Numbered from the stretch's first letter, positions 12,749 to 23,102 are shown. The stretch is 64,000 nucleotides of DNA from Turritopsis dohrnii (GCA_027922465.2 BQMF02000050.1:558001-622000), one strand, 5' to 3'. Translations and numbers: made by a program. Notes: generated from the sequence alone by a model not told the origin.

Positions 12749-13382
12749 TTTTGAAACAATATTTAGTAATATAGTAAAGAGGATAAATTTTTTTTCATCT
12801 CCCGCCTCAGAAATGGGGTTGACAGTGAAGTGGAGAATTTCGTGTTTTTTTTAATCGCTCGCCTCATTGAAAATGTTTTGAAAATTTTTAGTCTCACACC
12901 TTTGAAAATGACTTGATGCTGTAGCGGAGAACACACATAGTTGCTTATCCACATCTCCAAAAAATGTATATATATATATATTTTTTTTTTTTTGTGCATT
13001 TTATGTGATAATATTTTCATTCGATAATGAATATAAGTACCAAGTTCCTGTAGTGGTGAAATTTGTGATATGGCCAGGTTGCTACACTATTTAACTGCTT
13101 TGTTTCATAAGTTGATGTAGGACAATGAAAACATGGAGATAAATTTTGAAATACATTGCATTTACTTGTTTTATACTTAAGATATGGAAAAAGATAAACT
13201 TTATAAACTAGATATGATCCTTTCTGTTTTTCCTTTATTTTAGTTTATCTAATACTTAGGGAATAATTATCATGTCTGTTTACAATTTGAATTTGCTATT
13301 TGAATTAAATATTTTATTCTATCTATCTTCTATGTCAAAACAAAGCAGTAGTAGAGAAGACCAGAAAACTTATATATTGATA
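12749..13382. other. AT-rich stretch with no supported gene
   Basis: Contains a (TA)n/(T)n run near 12966-12994. No coding, RNA or repeat structure that I can support beyond that. Confidence 0.4.
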
Positions 13383-15217
13383 TTATTTCAAACAGACACA
13401 TAGATAAGAGTAAGCCATGTGAACTAGTTTAAAAACTGGAAAATAAAAACCAGACATAAAAAGGAGCACGTTCGGTAAAGACATGCTTTCAATAATGGCG
13501 CATTCGTCGGGAAAAAACGTGCAAAAAATTGATCGCGCATTAAACGCGGGAAAATGTCGGCTATTACCCGAACTTTGCGGAGTCACGCCATAAGTCGCTC
13601 GAGGGTTAAACGAGTATTCAGTATCCTTCAGTATAAGGCTCCAACGACATTTTCCATTTTGGGAGATACCTTTACTCAAAAACATGTCTTCGTCTTTTGA
13701 AAATTTCACTTTTGAAGCACTTTTAGATTTTTCATGAACGACTTCCCTTTTTAAATGAACATCGCAACTAATTCGAGATACGAATGTAGGATCTATTTGT
13801 ACTTTGGCATTAGCATTGCTGTCGGGATTGCGCGGAATGGTGTTTGTTATTGTGACATCATCGTCATCGTTCGTGTCGTCAGTAACTTGAGGTGAAGAAC
13901 TGCTACAAGGTTGTGACAATATCGCTTCGGCTTGATCGATTACTTGCTGATCAAAGGTACGCGCCGTGTTGTTGATTGCTCTTAATACATCCATCATGCC
14001 CGCACTCACTTTTCGTTTATCACCAACCAGTTTGTCCATTGCCATACGTGAGGCAACCTCTATTGACAAACTCTTTTGATAGGCAATCTTGGCCACGTGC
14101 GAACTATGCTTTTGGTCACGTGAAACGATTTCTCCTTCCGATTGGTTTAGTCTTTCCACACTTTCCGTCTCTACAATTTGTCGATAACGAGTCGGATGTA
14201 TGTATTTGCAAATAGCTTCGTGAACGAGGATGCTCATGGCTCACGAGAACGCAGTGTATTGATTTCCCTTGTTTGTAACAAGCAAATAGTCGCAGTTGGG
14301 ATTAGGTTTAGGTCGTACTAAGTGGATATAAAAGTTAAGAATGTCCATAGTGTCGGAATCAAGAATCACAGTGTCAAACAAACATCTATCGGCAGTTTTA
14401 AATTCCTTCTGATCGATGTAACCTCCAATTGTTTTTGCCTTCACAATCATTTCTATGGTTAAGTATAGATAGGTCATTGGTCTGGAGCACTTAACCCGAA
14501 CAAATAAATACGTAGCAATGAATCTGGTTGCAAACGCCAGTTGAGATGCCGACACGTTTCGTTGGTCTCTGCATTCTTGTAAGATGTCCCTAAACTTTGG
14601 TGACGGCAAAACAACGTAAAGTGCTGTCAAATACACCGTTCGATTTTCGAAAGTCCAGTATGTCTGATATTGATTTTAAGTAATTCAACGACGCCGAACA
14701 ACTTAGTTTCCAATCTTCTTCAAGAGTTTTAAGAAAGTCCATAATGATGGAGGGTGTACCTAAGCAACAATCGACGAATTCTTCGGTTAAACACGATTCG
14801 GATTCCAGGTCGTCCACACTAGCCATTAAAAACTTCATACATCGTTGTGAACTTTACTTCTTTTTCAGACTTCCCTCCTCCACATGGTGTACGTAGCCAG
14901 TTCAAAAATGTCTTTCCAATACCATCGTTAATAGAAAAGGAAGGCTTGTGTGCCGTACATACTTTCTTTCTGATTGGCTGTTGTGCTTCGATTTCTTCCC
15001 TTTTGATATCTGGAGCTTCGTCAAAATAGTAATACCAACAATGCTTGGCATCGATATGCTTGCGTAAACCTAGACTGCTTTTAAAACCAATGTGTAGGCA
15101 ATTTTGCACAGGGCAGATGTAAATATTTCTAACGTTTGGACGTAATACCAACTTTCTCTTGTGTCTAGCAGCGCCATTGATTCCAACCCAGTTCACAACT
15201 AATGTTCTCTTAGACAT
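13383..15217 (-). pseudogene. Zinc-finger/tyrosine-recombinase-like transposon gene, broken
   Basis: Three changes of frame or stop split one ancestral reading frame: near 14830, near 14610-14630, and a TGA at about 14238-14240. Reading from 15217 down, there is a basic N-terminus, a C2H2 finger (YICPVQNC...LRKHIDAKH), a helical middle, then a segment with CSRPMTYLYLT, and later IHPTRYRQ followed by QKHSSHVAKIAYQK. The order R, HxxR, H and Y fits a tyrosine recombinase active site, as in Crypton elements. That assignment is my inference from motif order. An acidic Asp/Ser-rich tail follows. Cryptons lack terminal inverted repeats, and I see none here. An alternative is a host gene with a recombinase-like fold, but the two shifts and the stop favour a dead element. 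Confidence 0.55.
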
Positions 15218-15609
15218 TTTTAAAACTTTTTTACTTTATTTAAAAACATTTTTTTATAACTTTTAAACATATGACTTTTAACTTAACGATTTACACAAAT
15301 AAAAAACGATAACTTAGTTCTTTAAACTTGAATGACATATTTATACCGTAGTGCGTTTCACAGGATTTATTCATTCCTTTTGACAATGAAACAATGTATT
15401 CCTTTTAAGTGGTATACACGAACTGTTCCATTACAAAGAGAATAATTCGTGCCTAACGTAGTGAACAATTTAGACTTAATCAAAAGGAAACATTTTGGAG
15501 TGCGCCATGGAAGAAAAAAGATCCCGATATGACACTCCATTTTGATCTCCACAGTAGTGAACGAACGTTTCAGTCACCAGCGAACAAGAGTGCACGATGA
15601 AAATTCATA
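15218..15609. other. Gap between two dead elements
   Basis: AT-rich with no supported gene. The last 60 bases, up to ATGGCGGCTGTGCG, probably belong to the 5' untranslated region of the LINE that follows. Confidence 0.4.
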
Positions 15610-15855
15610 ATGGCGGCTGTGCGTACGGACGTGTTTTTGTTGCTTAAACTTGTTGTTTTACTTTATGAAATATTTTATGTTAAGAAAAGTACTTTTTGTC
15701 AAGCTGATTCACTTGCTCTTACTTCTGCTGACATACATCTGAACTCAACTCAACCACAACATAGAGATTCGTTTTATTTTGCCTCGCTGTGGATTTATTA
15801 CCAAGATGGCTATACTGTACAAAAGAGAAATTTTTCATTGATTTTTATGATACAG

Positions 15856-15891
15856 CTTATTTGTGGAGATATAGAAATCAATCCTGGCCCA
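15856..15891 (+). other. 2A-like ribosome-skipping motif
   Basis: Encodes LICGDIEINPGP, which fits the 2A consensus D-(V/I)-E-x-N-P-G-P; skipping would occur before the final proline. 2A sequences at this position are known in CR1/L2-like retrotransposons, for example in sea urchins. The hydrophobic leader upstream may act as a signal peptide. Confidence 0.75.
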
Positions 15892-17406
15892 ATTGGAAAT
15901 GGAAGCATTCTTCAACGATTGTCAAATTTTACTAGGCAAAAAGGATTTTTCATTTTTCATCAAAACGTAAACGGAATTTCTGAGACACATCTAAATGATA
16001 CGGTTCATGACAGTGAGGTTATGCTTGACGGGTATACGTTTGAACGAAAAGATAGGAAAACTGGTCGAGGTGGCACATTCGAAATGATGTTGAATATATG
16101 AGGAGAAAAGATTTAGAACCAGATGGAATCGAGTCAATTTGCATTGAAATTCCTGTAAAAAGATCAGCACCATTCTTCATATTTGTCATGTATCGACCCC
16201 CGGATTCTTCCGTTCACAAGTCTGACAACTTTTTAACAAAATTTGACATAATGACTCAACTGCAAACGGCTTTGAGATAATTGTCACTGGGGATTTAAAC
16301 TGTGATTACAACAAAAAGAATGATCATGTAGATATTAAATCATTGATAAAATTGAATGGACTGAAACAAGTTATAAAATCGGCAACTCCACAACAAGTAC
16401 ATCAAAAACTTTAATTGATATAATTGCTACAAATAAAGAGAAAAATATCAAGGATCATATTGTTAACGCTTCATCTATTTCTGATCACGATACCGTAGGA
16501 ATTGTTCGAAAGCAAAATCATATTAAATTCAAACCAAAAACAATAAAGACACGTGACTTTAAAAATTATAATCCTGATACGTTTCGTGAGGAATTAGCTA
16601 CTAGTAATTGGCAGCCAACTTATGAGTCCGCAAATATTCAATCGGCTTGGGACAAATTTAAAAAGATTTTTACCAATGCAGTTAACAACAACGCACCTAT
16701 GATTGAAAAAACTGTTCGTGGGAGAGACTGTGCCTGGTTAACGAACCCTATTCGTAAAATCATGAGAGACCGAAATCACGCTCTCGCCAAAGCTAGAAAA
16801 TCAAATAAAGACTCTGACTGGTTGACTTACAGACAACTAAGGAACAAAACAAACATAGCAATACGTAAAAGCAAATCTAACCACTGGAAAGAACAAGTAA
16901 AACAAAATATTGATCGTCCAAAAAAATTTTGGAATAATATTAAGAAACTGTTTCCAGTTAAAGAGGTTAACTCTCACACTAACATTGTTTTTAAAGAAGG
17001 GTACCTCAAAAACTACCGAAAGGAAAACAATAGCTAATAATTTTTGCAATTTTTTTACCAATATTGGTAAAAAGCTACAACAGAGTATCACACGTCTTTC
17101 AAACACCTTTCATTGGAGATACCATCACCAATCTGGCGTTAGATCACAGTTTTCCTTCAAGCCAGTAACTCAATCAAACGTGCTAAAAACACTTAAGAAA
17201 CTCAAACGGTCAACCGCGGCAGGCTATGACAATATTCCGACTTCTCTCGTCAAAGACAGTGCTGAAGTGATAACACCACATTTGACTTATCTCATAAATC
17301 TATTTATCAAAAATGCATCTTTCCCAGAACAAGAAAAAATTGCAAAAGTTACACTTTTGCATAAAGGAGATAGTAAATCCTCGTATGACAATTATAGACC
17401 TATATC

Positions 17407-17822
17407 TGTGTCGGGATTAGGGTGTTTTAAGAGTGCAGTCGTTTATAACTTTTGTTCAAACTAAAAAAGATACAAATGCAGATTGGTAACTAATAAAATA
17501 AATTTGATTGAAATAAATATTTTTGATGATTTTCGTACATATACATAAATAAATAAATAAATTAGCTTACCAGCCTGCCTGAACACACCACTGTGAAATC
17601 CCAAAAATAATGACTGTGAGTTATGAATAAAAAGTTATGAAAAACATCCTTCTCATAAGGCTGATTTTGTGAAATGAGAAAACAACTGCGAAAACGCTGA
17701 AATAACACGGAAAAAAAGTCCCGTGAGACATTGATTTTTAATTAATCCATTTATAAAATACTTGTTTTTTGTTTTCGTGTTTTCTAACAAATAAATAAAA
17801 ACTTTTAAATGATCATGCCACA
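17407..17822. mobile_element. About 416-bp insertion inside the LINE
   Basis: Interrupts the LINE exactly in the YRPIS box: the reading frame before it ends with CTATATCTGTG and after it resumes at CAATATCAGTT. ATATC is present on both sides (17402-17406 and 17823-17827) and may be a 5-bp target duplication. The insert starts TGTG and ends CACA, but has no longer terminal repeat and no gene. Its family is unknown. Confidence 0.5.
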
Positions 17823-17965
17823 ATATCAGTTCTTCCAGTTTTCTCAAAAGTCTTTGAGAAGATTGTACACGAGCAACTGCATGAATATCTGGAAGATAAC
17901 AAGTTATTAACAAATGTGCAATTTGGTTTCCGCCGTAACTCATCTACCAACCACGCAGTCACATA

Positions 17966-18366
17966 AGAGATAATATATTGCGGATTCAAGGACAAAAAAC
18001 GCGCACGCACACACGCACACACACGCACACACAAAATGTCTCAGCACCCCAGCCCTTCTGCGCACACACAAAATGTCTCAGCACCCCAGCCCTTCTGCGC
18101 ATGCGTCGAAAAATGATGACGTCAGCATTATCGTTGAAAAGTATTGACGTCACGTCGAAAAGTGCTGACGTCAGCACTATCATCGAAGTCATCAATCAAA
18201 CCCCTTCTGCGCATGCGTCGAAAAGTATTGACGTCAGCAGTTTCATCGGTTGAATTCCCCTCCTCGTAAAAATTCATCAAATGAGTCAGGGAAATCCCCT
18301 GACTCAGTTCTGTCCACTCGTAAAAAATTTCCAAGTTGAAAAAGTGTATGTAATAAAGGATGTTGA
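17966..18366 (+). repeat. Left terminal inverted repeat of the Polinton
   Basis: About 400 bp, matching the complement of 35217-35676 at both its ends and more loosely in the middle. In order from the tip it has AGAGATAATA, a GCGCACGCACACA repeat, two copies of a 36-bp unit (ACACAAAATGTCTCAGCACC...), several units of GCGCATGCGTCGAAAA followed by TGACGTCA, then the AP-1/kB palindrome, and finally the ATG of the left-hand gene. TGACGTCA (the CRE/ATF consensus) occurs perfectly four times, at 18117, 18145, 18166 and 18229. Confidence 0.88.
18282..18306. promoter_or_regulatory. AP-1/NF-kB-like composite palindrome, left copy
   Basis: TGAGTCA, then GGGAAATCCCC, then TGACTCA: two AP-1 consensus sites in mirror orientation around a match to the kB consensus GGGRNWYYCC. 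It lies 54 bp before the ATG at 18360. The same 25 bases occur in the right repeat. Function is inferred from the motifs. Confidence 0.6.
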
Positions 18367-18734
18367 GTTATTTCAGAAAGGTTGTTACTTCTTTATATAA
18401 TAAGATGAAGGAGAGACTAGGCTATGGACAGTCACCACTGATTTCGGATGTTGAACGCCTGATTTCGGCTGTTGAACGCCATATTTCGGCTGTTGAACGC
18501 CAAGCCATGACAGAAGAGGAGGCGAGTGATGATTTTACAGAAGAGGAGGCGAGTGATGATTTTACAGAAGAAGAGCTGAGTGATGATTTTACAGAAGAGG
18601 AGACGAGCATGCCGATGAGTGATGATTTTATACCTATGAATCATAAGCATGCACAGCTACTACGTATAAACTTTCGTATAGGTGGTATTCCGAGAGCAAG
18701 GAATATGGTGCGACGGCGTTTGATGAGTCGATGA
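18360..18734 (+). CDS. Left-end ORF resembling the polymerase N-terminal region
   Basis: The 124-residue product shares landmarks with residues 115-180 of the element's own polymerase: a YNxxKERLG-like stretch, then MSDDFIPMxHKHA, then a FRIxGI segment. Between them is an acidic tandem repeat of TEEEASDDF units (four copies, one diverged), absent from the polymerase. The ATG sits at the inner edge of the terminal repeat in the same context (TAATAAAGGATGTTGA) as the polymerase ATG on the other side. The likely origin is spread of the terminal repeat into the start of a polymerase copy, followed by decay. After the stop a second frame stays open to about 18888, which suggests a frameshift near 18700. 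No enzymatic domain is present. Its role is unknown; it may be a remnant. Confidence 0.55.
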   Translation: MLSYFRKVVTSLYNKMKERLGYGQSPLISDVERLISAVERHISAVERQAMTEEEASDDFTEEEASDDFTEEELSDDFTEEETSMPMSDDFIPMNHKHAQLLRINFRIGGIPRARNMVRRRLMSR

Positions 18735-18885
18735 GAGTAGCAGCAGAGAAAGGACTCTGTCGAAGTTGGTTAGGTTATGGCGCTATACATGAAGACTTAT
18801 CATCACAAGCGTCGATTCGGAAAAGATCTCTATTACGAGTTGGTACTATGATGAAGAGGATATTTTCAATAAGTATACAAACTAC

Positions 18886-19494
18886 TTATTGAAGAACAAC
18901 CTTGTAACTCCAAGGAAACTCACATCGCATGTAAACATAAGCGTGTTTCGAAGCCTTCAAGTGTTGGAAGACGCCACTCCAGTCCTTTTTTTGGATGATA
19001 TTAGTTTCCTCGCAGATTAACTTGACGTCGCTCAACTGCTTAGGATACCAAACGAATAGCATCTTTGCTTGCCGTCTGATAGTTTTTGGAAGAGCTGTGT
19101 AGACTTGGGTGAGAAGCCATAGACTATGTTTTTGATGACGTCCTGTGGTACTTAGATTAAGAAGTGGAGTCCTCATCTTATTGAGTTTCTCATCAGCTAT
19201 GGAATCATCGATGATGAATAAGGTTTCCTGCCCTGCAAATTGCTTGGTGAAATACTCAATCAGAGATAGTAAGTCCTTTTTTGGTGTAGGTTCGATCAGA
19301 ATAACATCATCATCTTCCCAGAGAATCGTACAGTCTTTATAGGTTGTATTCCATCGGAGGGAAGGACAGAGAATGACGATGTAGTCAAAGTGGTGCTTGA
19401 AGTGGTTCTGTAGTAAGCGTAGAGCCAGTTCCGTCTTGCCACAGCCTGTCGGTCCTGAAAAAATGGTGGTACAAGGATCTTTAATAAGGTTCAT
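18886..19494 (-). CDS. Genome-packaging ATPase (FtsK/HerA type)
   Basis: The 202-residue product has a P-loop at residues 14-21 (GPTGCGKT) and a Walker B strand near residue 95 (TLFIIDD), followed by a sensor region with STTGRHQ. This is the short A32-like packaging ATPase found next to the capsid gene in Polintons, virophages and nucleocytoplasmic large DNA viruses. It would pump the linear genome into a preformed capsid. Length fits the family (200-260 residues). It is read in the same direction as the capsid gene, with only a few bases between that gene's stop (19500) and its own start, which has the context AAATAAATG. No broken residues are seen. Confidence 0.88.
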   Translation of the reverse strand: MNLIKDPCTTIFSGPTGCGKTELALRLLQNHFKHHFDYIVILCPSLRWNTTYKDCTILWEDDDVILIEPTPKKDLLSLIEYFTKQFAGQETLFIIDDSIADEKLNKMRTPLLNLSTTGRHQKHSLWLLTQVYTALPKTIRRQAKMLFVWYPKQLSDVKLICEETNIIQKKDWSGVFQHLKASKHAYVYMRCEFPWSYKVVLQ

Positions 19495-19499
19495 TTATT

Positions 19500-20756
19500 T
19501 TAGTAGCCGACACTGTGGAAGCGCTCATTCATGAAGTTAACCTGTCCATCTTGTAGCACAAAGAGGTAACATTGGATGGCTCCCGCACCATCAGCTTTTT
19601 TGGTGATCTGCAGTGTGACACCATCTGAAGTGTTTTTGAGGCGCCTCCCCGCACCATGTAGAGTATTGTCAGCAACACTTCGAAAGTCGATAAAAAGACA
19701 GTAATTAGAATCAAAGAATTTAGAAGGACTAATGGCTGGCAGCAGTTCATTGGAAGTGAAATACTTCCGTGCCGGGGCATACATTTCTTCTGGAAGTAAG
19801 CCCTGTGTATAGAGTTGATTAGGCTCTCCTTCGATGGTAATGTCTACCTTGCTGATTTTCGGGTTGTAGTAATGGGTGTTATCCATAGCGTATGCTTTTC
19901 GTTTGTCTGGATCAAGAAAGAATAGAACAAGAGCCTTTAAACTCTCGCTGGGCACGTTTACCTGTATATTCCAGGCGGTATCTTTCTTGTCCAAAGGGAT
20001 TATTCTATGTCGTAAAACACGGGTGTAGGGTAGTCGTCTATTGGCAAGTTCATTGTAGACCTTTAGTTTGAAGTCAGAATCTTCTACCTTGTCGAATTCT
20101 AGAGCAATGTTGGAGATAGTGTAGGTGCCGTCAGGATCTTTCTTCGAAGCACCTGATCCTGATCCTGCATCTTTGATGACCTTTCCATACTCTGCGAATT
20201 TAATTTTGAAGCTTAAACGATCGCGAAGCTGTACATAGGGGAGATGCTTGACGAGTTCAAAAAATTCCCATAGAGGAATGGCAAAACGGTTACCATAGAC
20301 AGCTGCCAGGGCGGAATTACTCGTTGAAGTACTCGTTGCACCCGGTGTGACTCTGAGCTTGTTCACATTACCCTCCGGATCTATTCCCTGTTGGATACGT
20401 TCCACTTGCATTTCCTCAGGTAGCCATCTGTCCTTGTAAATTTCCATCACATCCGCATTTTGAATGTCTTGGATGATGTTTCCTTCGTAACTGATAGTCA
20501 ACTGTTCGATCAAAGCCTTTCCCAAGTTGTTGACGATGTAGCGTCCTGTATCGGTGGAGTTGAGTTTGATATCAAACGTAAGCTTGAGCGATTCTGGTAG
20601 AATGACATCATTAGCACCTAGATTCGGCAGCCTCACATCTAGATATAGAGTCTGGTCAATGGTACTTGGTGTATTCGAGATCTTGACATGCTGACGCGGT
20701 GCGTTGAAGGCAAAGCGAGTCATATATTCCTTATGAGGGTTTGCAATACCATACAT
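19500..20756 (-). CDS. Probable double-jelly-roll major capsid protein
   Basis: The 418-residue product is beta-rich with no membrane span and lies directly upstream of the ATPase, the usual place of the Polinton major capsid gene. The N-terminal half has segments typical of such proteins (PRQHVKISNTPSTIDQ; RYIVNNLGKALIEQL; SYEGN). A Gly/Ser-rich loop lies near residue 205. It is at the short end for this family, whose members are often 450-650 residues. Gene order and character support the call; no catalytic motif can confirm it. The start overlaps a compact divergent promoter shared with the 20773 gene: a TTATAATAA motif lies just upstream of the ATG on this strand. An alternative is another structural protein of the particle. 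Confidence 0.7.
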   Translation of the reverse strand: MYGIANPHKEYMTRFAFNAPRQHVKISNTPSTIDQTLYLDVRLPNLGANDVILPESLKLTFDIKLNSTDTGRYIVNNLGKALIEQLTISYEGNIIQDIQNADVMEIYKDRWLPEEMQVERIQQGIDPEGNVNKLRVTPGATSTSTSNSALAAVYGNRFAIPLWEFFELVKHLPYVQLRDRLSFKIKFAEYGKVIKDAGSGSGASKKDPDGTYTISNIALEFDKVEDSDFKLKVYNELANRRLPYTRVLRHRIIPLDKKDTAWNIQVNVPSESLKALVLFFLDPDKRKAYAMDNTHYYNPKISKVDITIEGEPNQLYTQGLLPEEMYAPARKYFTSNELLPAISPSKFFDSNYCLFIDFRSVADNTLHGAGRRLKNTSDGVTLQITKKADGAGAIQCYLFVLQDGQVNFMNERFHSVGY

Positions 20757-20772
20757 GTTTATTATAAGAGAA

Positions 20773-22038
20773 ATGGCCTTTAACTCATTTGAAACACCTT
20801 ACGGTAACTTTGACGATGTAGAAGATACATCGTTTACATCTGACACTACACCGCTTATATCTGACACAGGCGATTCTTCTGAAATACCAAGCACATCAAT
20901 TCAGCAGGGAATAGAAATTAAAAGACAGACAATAAAAGATTTATACGACCATCTCGGTATAAAAGGAGATCCTAATTTAGCTTTGGATCGGTTTCGAGTA
21001 ACTTCAACGAAAACACCAGGTGTTGTAAAAGTTGAATTTTATAAAAATGATAAATGGCACCAATTAACGAAAGAAAGGGGAGGATTTTACGTTAAAGAAA
21101 GTATTTTGAAAACCCTAGGTGGTGAGGCTGCTATAAAAACCCAGTTAGGTGTTGATAGTACACCAGACTGGATGCATAAGGGAAGACGTAAACTGGCGAA
21201 ACAACTAGAAAATATTGAAATGGATAGCTTGGATGACAGTCAAGTCCTCGACAAAATCTCAAATGCGAGGGAGGTATTGGGTGAAATGCTGGAGCAAGGC
21301 ACCCAAAAAACGTTAGAGATGGGGGAGTTCTTACGCGAGCAAGGGATTGAATTTAATTTGCGTGAACTTAGAGGCTTAGACGATGCACTAAAACGAATAC
21401 GTGGGGAGTTGGAGAACAACTTAGCAAAATTAGGCGAACTCGATAATCAAATAGCAAAAGAAGAACGAAAACTAGGTGAAACAAGCAATCCTGAAATACA
21501 AGAAGAGATTAAGCGACGACTTTCCAATTTGAAAGCGGAGCGTGCAGATCGACTAGAGGTGCTCAGTGGTAACCGCAAGGAGTTGTCTAGCCAGTGGTCG
21601 CGCATCAAAGAGACGGTATTCAAAGTCCTCGACAAGGATAGAACACTAGGGGAGAAACTTCGCATCCTCTTTCGAGAGCAAGGCATCACAATCGTTTCAA
21701 TCTTAACAGCGTTTTCGCTGGTAATATCAACGATAGCAACCTCTCTCACAGGTGGTGGTGGTGCTCCTCCAGGAAGTCCTCCTGCTGCTTCTGGAAGAGC
21801 TAGTGTGCAGCAATGGGTGAAGAAGCAGCTCGAAGCACTTGGACGCCTTCTCGGAAAACTTGCAAGCAAACTTGGAGCTGCATTGCCGGGGATCATTGGA
21901 AGTGTTGTAAGCTGGCTCTTAAACTTTCTGAAGAAAGGTGTCATAGCTCTAGCAAGCAATGCATGGCTAGTCGTAGTTTTGGGGGTTGGTCTGATAGGCA
22001 ACTGGCTATGGTTTGAAATACAAAAGAACCGCAATTAA
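20773..22038 (+). CDS. Coiled-coil protein with C-terminal amphipathic/membrane region
   Basis: Start chosen at MAFNSF (context AAGAGAAATGG) because the upstream ATG lies in the capsid gene's leader. The 421-residue product has an acidic Thr/Ser-rich start, a folded part with FYKNDKWHQL, a long charged coiled coil (about 145-290), a Gly/Pro hinge (GGGGAPPGSPPAA), a Gly/Leu/Lys amphipathic stretch (KKQLEALGRLLGKLASKLG) and a final membrane span (WLVVVLGVGLIGNWLWF). Similar Gly-Leu amphipathic tails occur in uncharacterised Polinton proteins. A role as a minor capsid or membrane-active protein in entry is a guess based on composition. It is divergent from the capsid gene, and its 3' end overlaps the convergent 22006 gene by 33 bases. 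Confidence 0.65.
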   Translation: MAFNSFETPYGNFDDVEDTSFTSDTTPLISDTGDSSEIPSTSIQQGIEIKRQTIKDLYDHLGIKGDPNLALDRFRVTSTKTPGVVKVEFYKNDKWHQLTKERGGFYVKESILKTLGGEAAIKTQLGVDSTPDWMHKGRRKLAKQLENIEMDSLDDSQVLDKISNAREVLGEMLEQGTQKTLEMGEFLREQGIEFNLRELRGLDDALKRIRGELENNLAKLGELDNQIAKEERKLGETSNPEIQEEIKRRLSNLKAERADRLEVLSGNRKELSSQWSRIKETVFKVLDKDRTLGEKLRILFREQGITIVSILTAFSLVISTIATSLTGGGGAPPGSPPAASGRASVQQWVKKQLEALGRLLGKLASKLGAALPGIIGSVVSWLLNFLKKGVIALASNAWLVVVLGVGLIGNWLWFEIQKNRN

Positions 22039-23088
22039 ACCGACACCTACCCACATGAGAGCTTGCTTTTCTTCTTCATGCTGCTTAGCCGCGGAAGACG
22101 TTGGAACTTGCTTAACGGGAGATGTTTGAGCTCGCTTAACGGAAGATGTTGGAGGATCGGAGGAAGCCATTCTGCGACCCTGAAATGCTCCCAAAGAGTG
22201 TTGTTTAGGTGGTGGTGGTAGTTTACCGATGTGAGTCGCAACGGTAAGCTTTGTCGAAAAATCCGAGATGTTGTCGAGATTCCCAAGCTTTAAATCGCTG
22301 GGTATTAGGTATGTACCGAGGGCAACGCCAAAATCAGGTTCCGATCTAGCGTAACTTAAGGCTTTCTGGAACTTACCAATCTCTTCCGCTAAAGAGGTGT
22401 CTTTCCGGATCGCTTGCTCTACTGCGGTCATGAAGATCTTTTGAGCATCCAAGGCACGTCCAGTGTCACCCGCTATAACGGAACGTGCACTCGCTTGACT
22501 TTCTAAAAGCATTCGTGCGTACATCCGCGTACTCTGCGACAAGCGTTGTATACCAGCTCTACTTAACCCAGCATTAACATCATTTTGGACGTAGAATTGC
22601 CAACTCTTGCCAATTCTCCGCATGCGAGCAGGGTATCGCCAGAAGAACTTGTCAGCTGGTATGTCAAACTCTGCAGAGAGCGTCTTGAACGCACTTGAAT
22701 TGTATTTGTTATCTCGCGGGTTGAAGCTTAGTTCACTTGGTAGAGGAATTTCAAGTTGCTTCAAGATCAGACGTATCTGAAAATAGACGTGAAAGCGGTA
22801 GATGCTCGCAATCATAGGGTTCTTATGGTGTAGATGTTGCGTTGATATGCCGCAACCAGTCGTAGCTAACCAGGTAGCAAAAGATAACTGTCCTGGGTAC
22901 ATGTCGATATCGAGCCATATGTCATTTTTCATGGGTACAAACGGAAATGAGAAAATATCGTGAAACTTAGCGATGAAAAAGCTCCCTTGTTGATCCACAA
23001 CGATCCTTTGCTCCCACAGTTCCTTAGCAGCTAAGAGTGTACTGGGTTGCCCGAATTTTGGTATATACCGCACCTTGTCGTAGTTCAT
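22006..23088 (-). CDS. Polinton protein of unknown function, 360 residues
   Basis: I do not recognise a family. The N-terminal third is aromatic-rich (FHDIFSFPFVPMKNDIWLDIDMYPG), the middle is basic and helical (FFWRYPARMRRIGKSWQFY), and then come an Ala-rich helix, a Pro-rich linker (PPPPK) and a C-terminal hydrophobic anchor ending VGVGLIAVLLYFKP. Near the end a unit is repeated (SSVKRAQTSPVKQVPTS). A single C-terminal anchor suggests a particle-membrane or capsid-associated protein. It shares a 14-bp divergent start region with the penton candidate (TTCTCTTATAATAAATG), the same design as at 20757-20773. It shows no adenain-type protease motif. Confidence 0.6.
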   Translation of the reverse strand: MNYDKVRYIPKFGQPSTLLAAKELWEQRIVVDQQGSFFIAKFHDIFSFPFVPMKNDIWLDIDMYPGQLSFATWLATTGCGISTQHLHHKNPMIASIYRFHVYFQIRLILKQLEIPLPSELSFNPRDNKYNSSAFKTLSAEFDIPADKFFWRYPARMRRIGKSWQFYVQNDVNAGLSRAGIQRLSQSTRMYARMLLESQASARSVIAGDTGRALDAQKIFMTAVEQAIRKDTSLAEEIGKFQKALSYARSEPDFGVALGTYLIPSDLKLGNLDNISDFSTKLTVATHIGKLPPPPKQHSLGAFQGRRMASSDPPTSSVKRAQTSPVKQVPTSSAAKQHEEEKQALMWVGVGLIAVLLYFKP

Positions 23089-23102
23089 TTCTCTTATAAT
23101 AA

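Larger units (their letters stand above)
15610..17963 (+). pseudogene. LINE with N-terminal 2A motif, multiply broken and interrupted
   Basis: A non-LTR retrotransposon ORF of the APE endonuclease plus reverse transcriptase type. The N-terminus is a hydrophobic leader (MAAVRTDVFLLLKLVVLL), then the 2A-like motif at residues 83-94, then the endonuclease beginning FIFHQNVNG. Part of the endonuclease is deleted there (it jumps to ISETHLND). Frame changes follow near 16090, 16280 and 17010. The linker and the start of the reverse transcriptase are readable (SDHDTVGIV; AAGYDNIPTSLV; YDNYRPISV). At 17407-17822 a foreign segment splits the PISVLPVFSK box. The enzyme resumes to FGFRRNSSTNHAVT and is then cut by the left end of the Polinton. 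It is inactive, but gives a relative age: it is older than both insertions. Confidence 0.85.

Noticed and set aside
17996..18200. Host gene encoded in the ACGCACAC region
   Set aside because: The open frames there arise from simple repeats and terminal-repeat units of the Polinton.
21447..22034. 195-codon minus-strand open frame
   Set aside because: It is the antisense of the coiled-coil Polinton gene; its composition mirrors the real gene.
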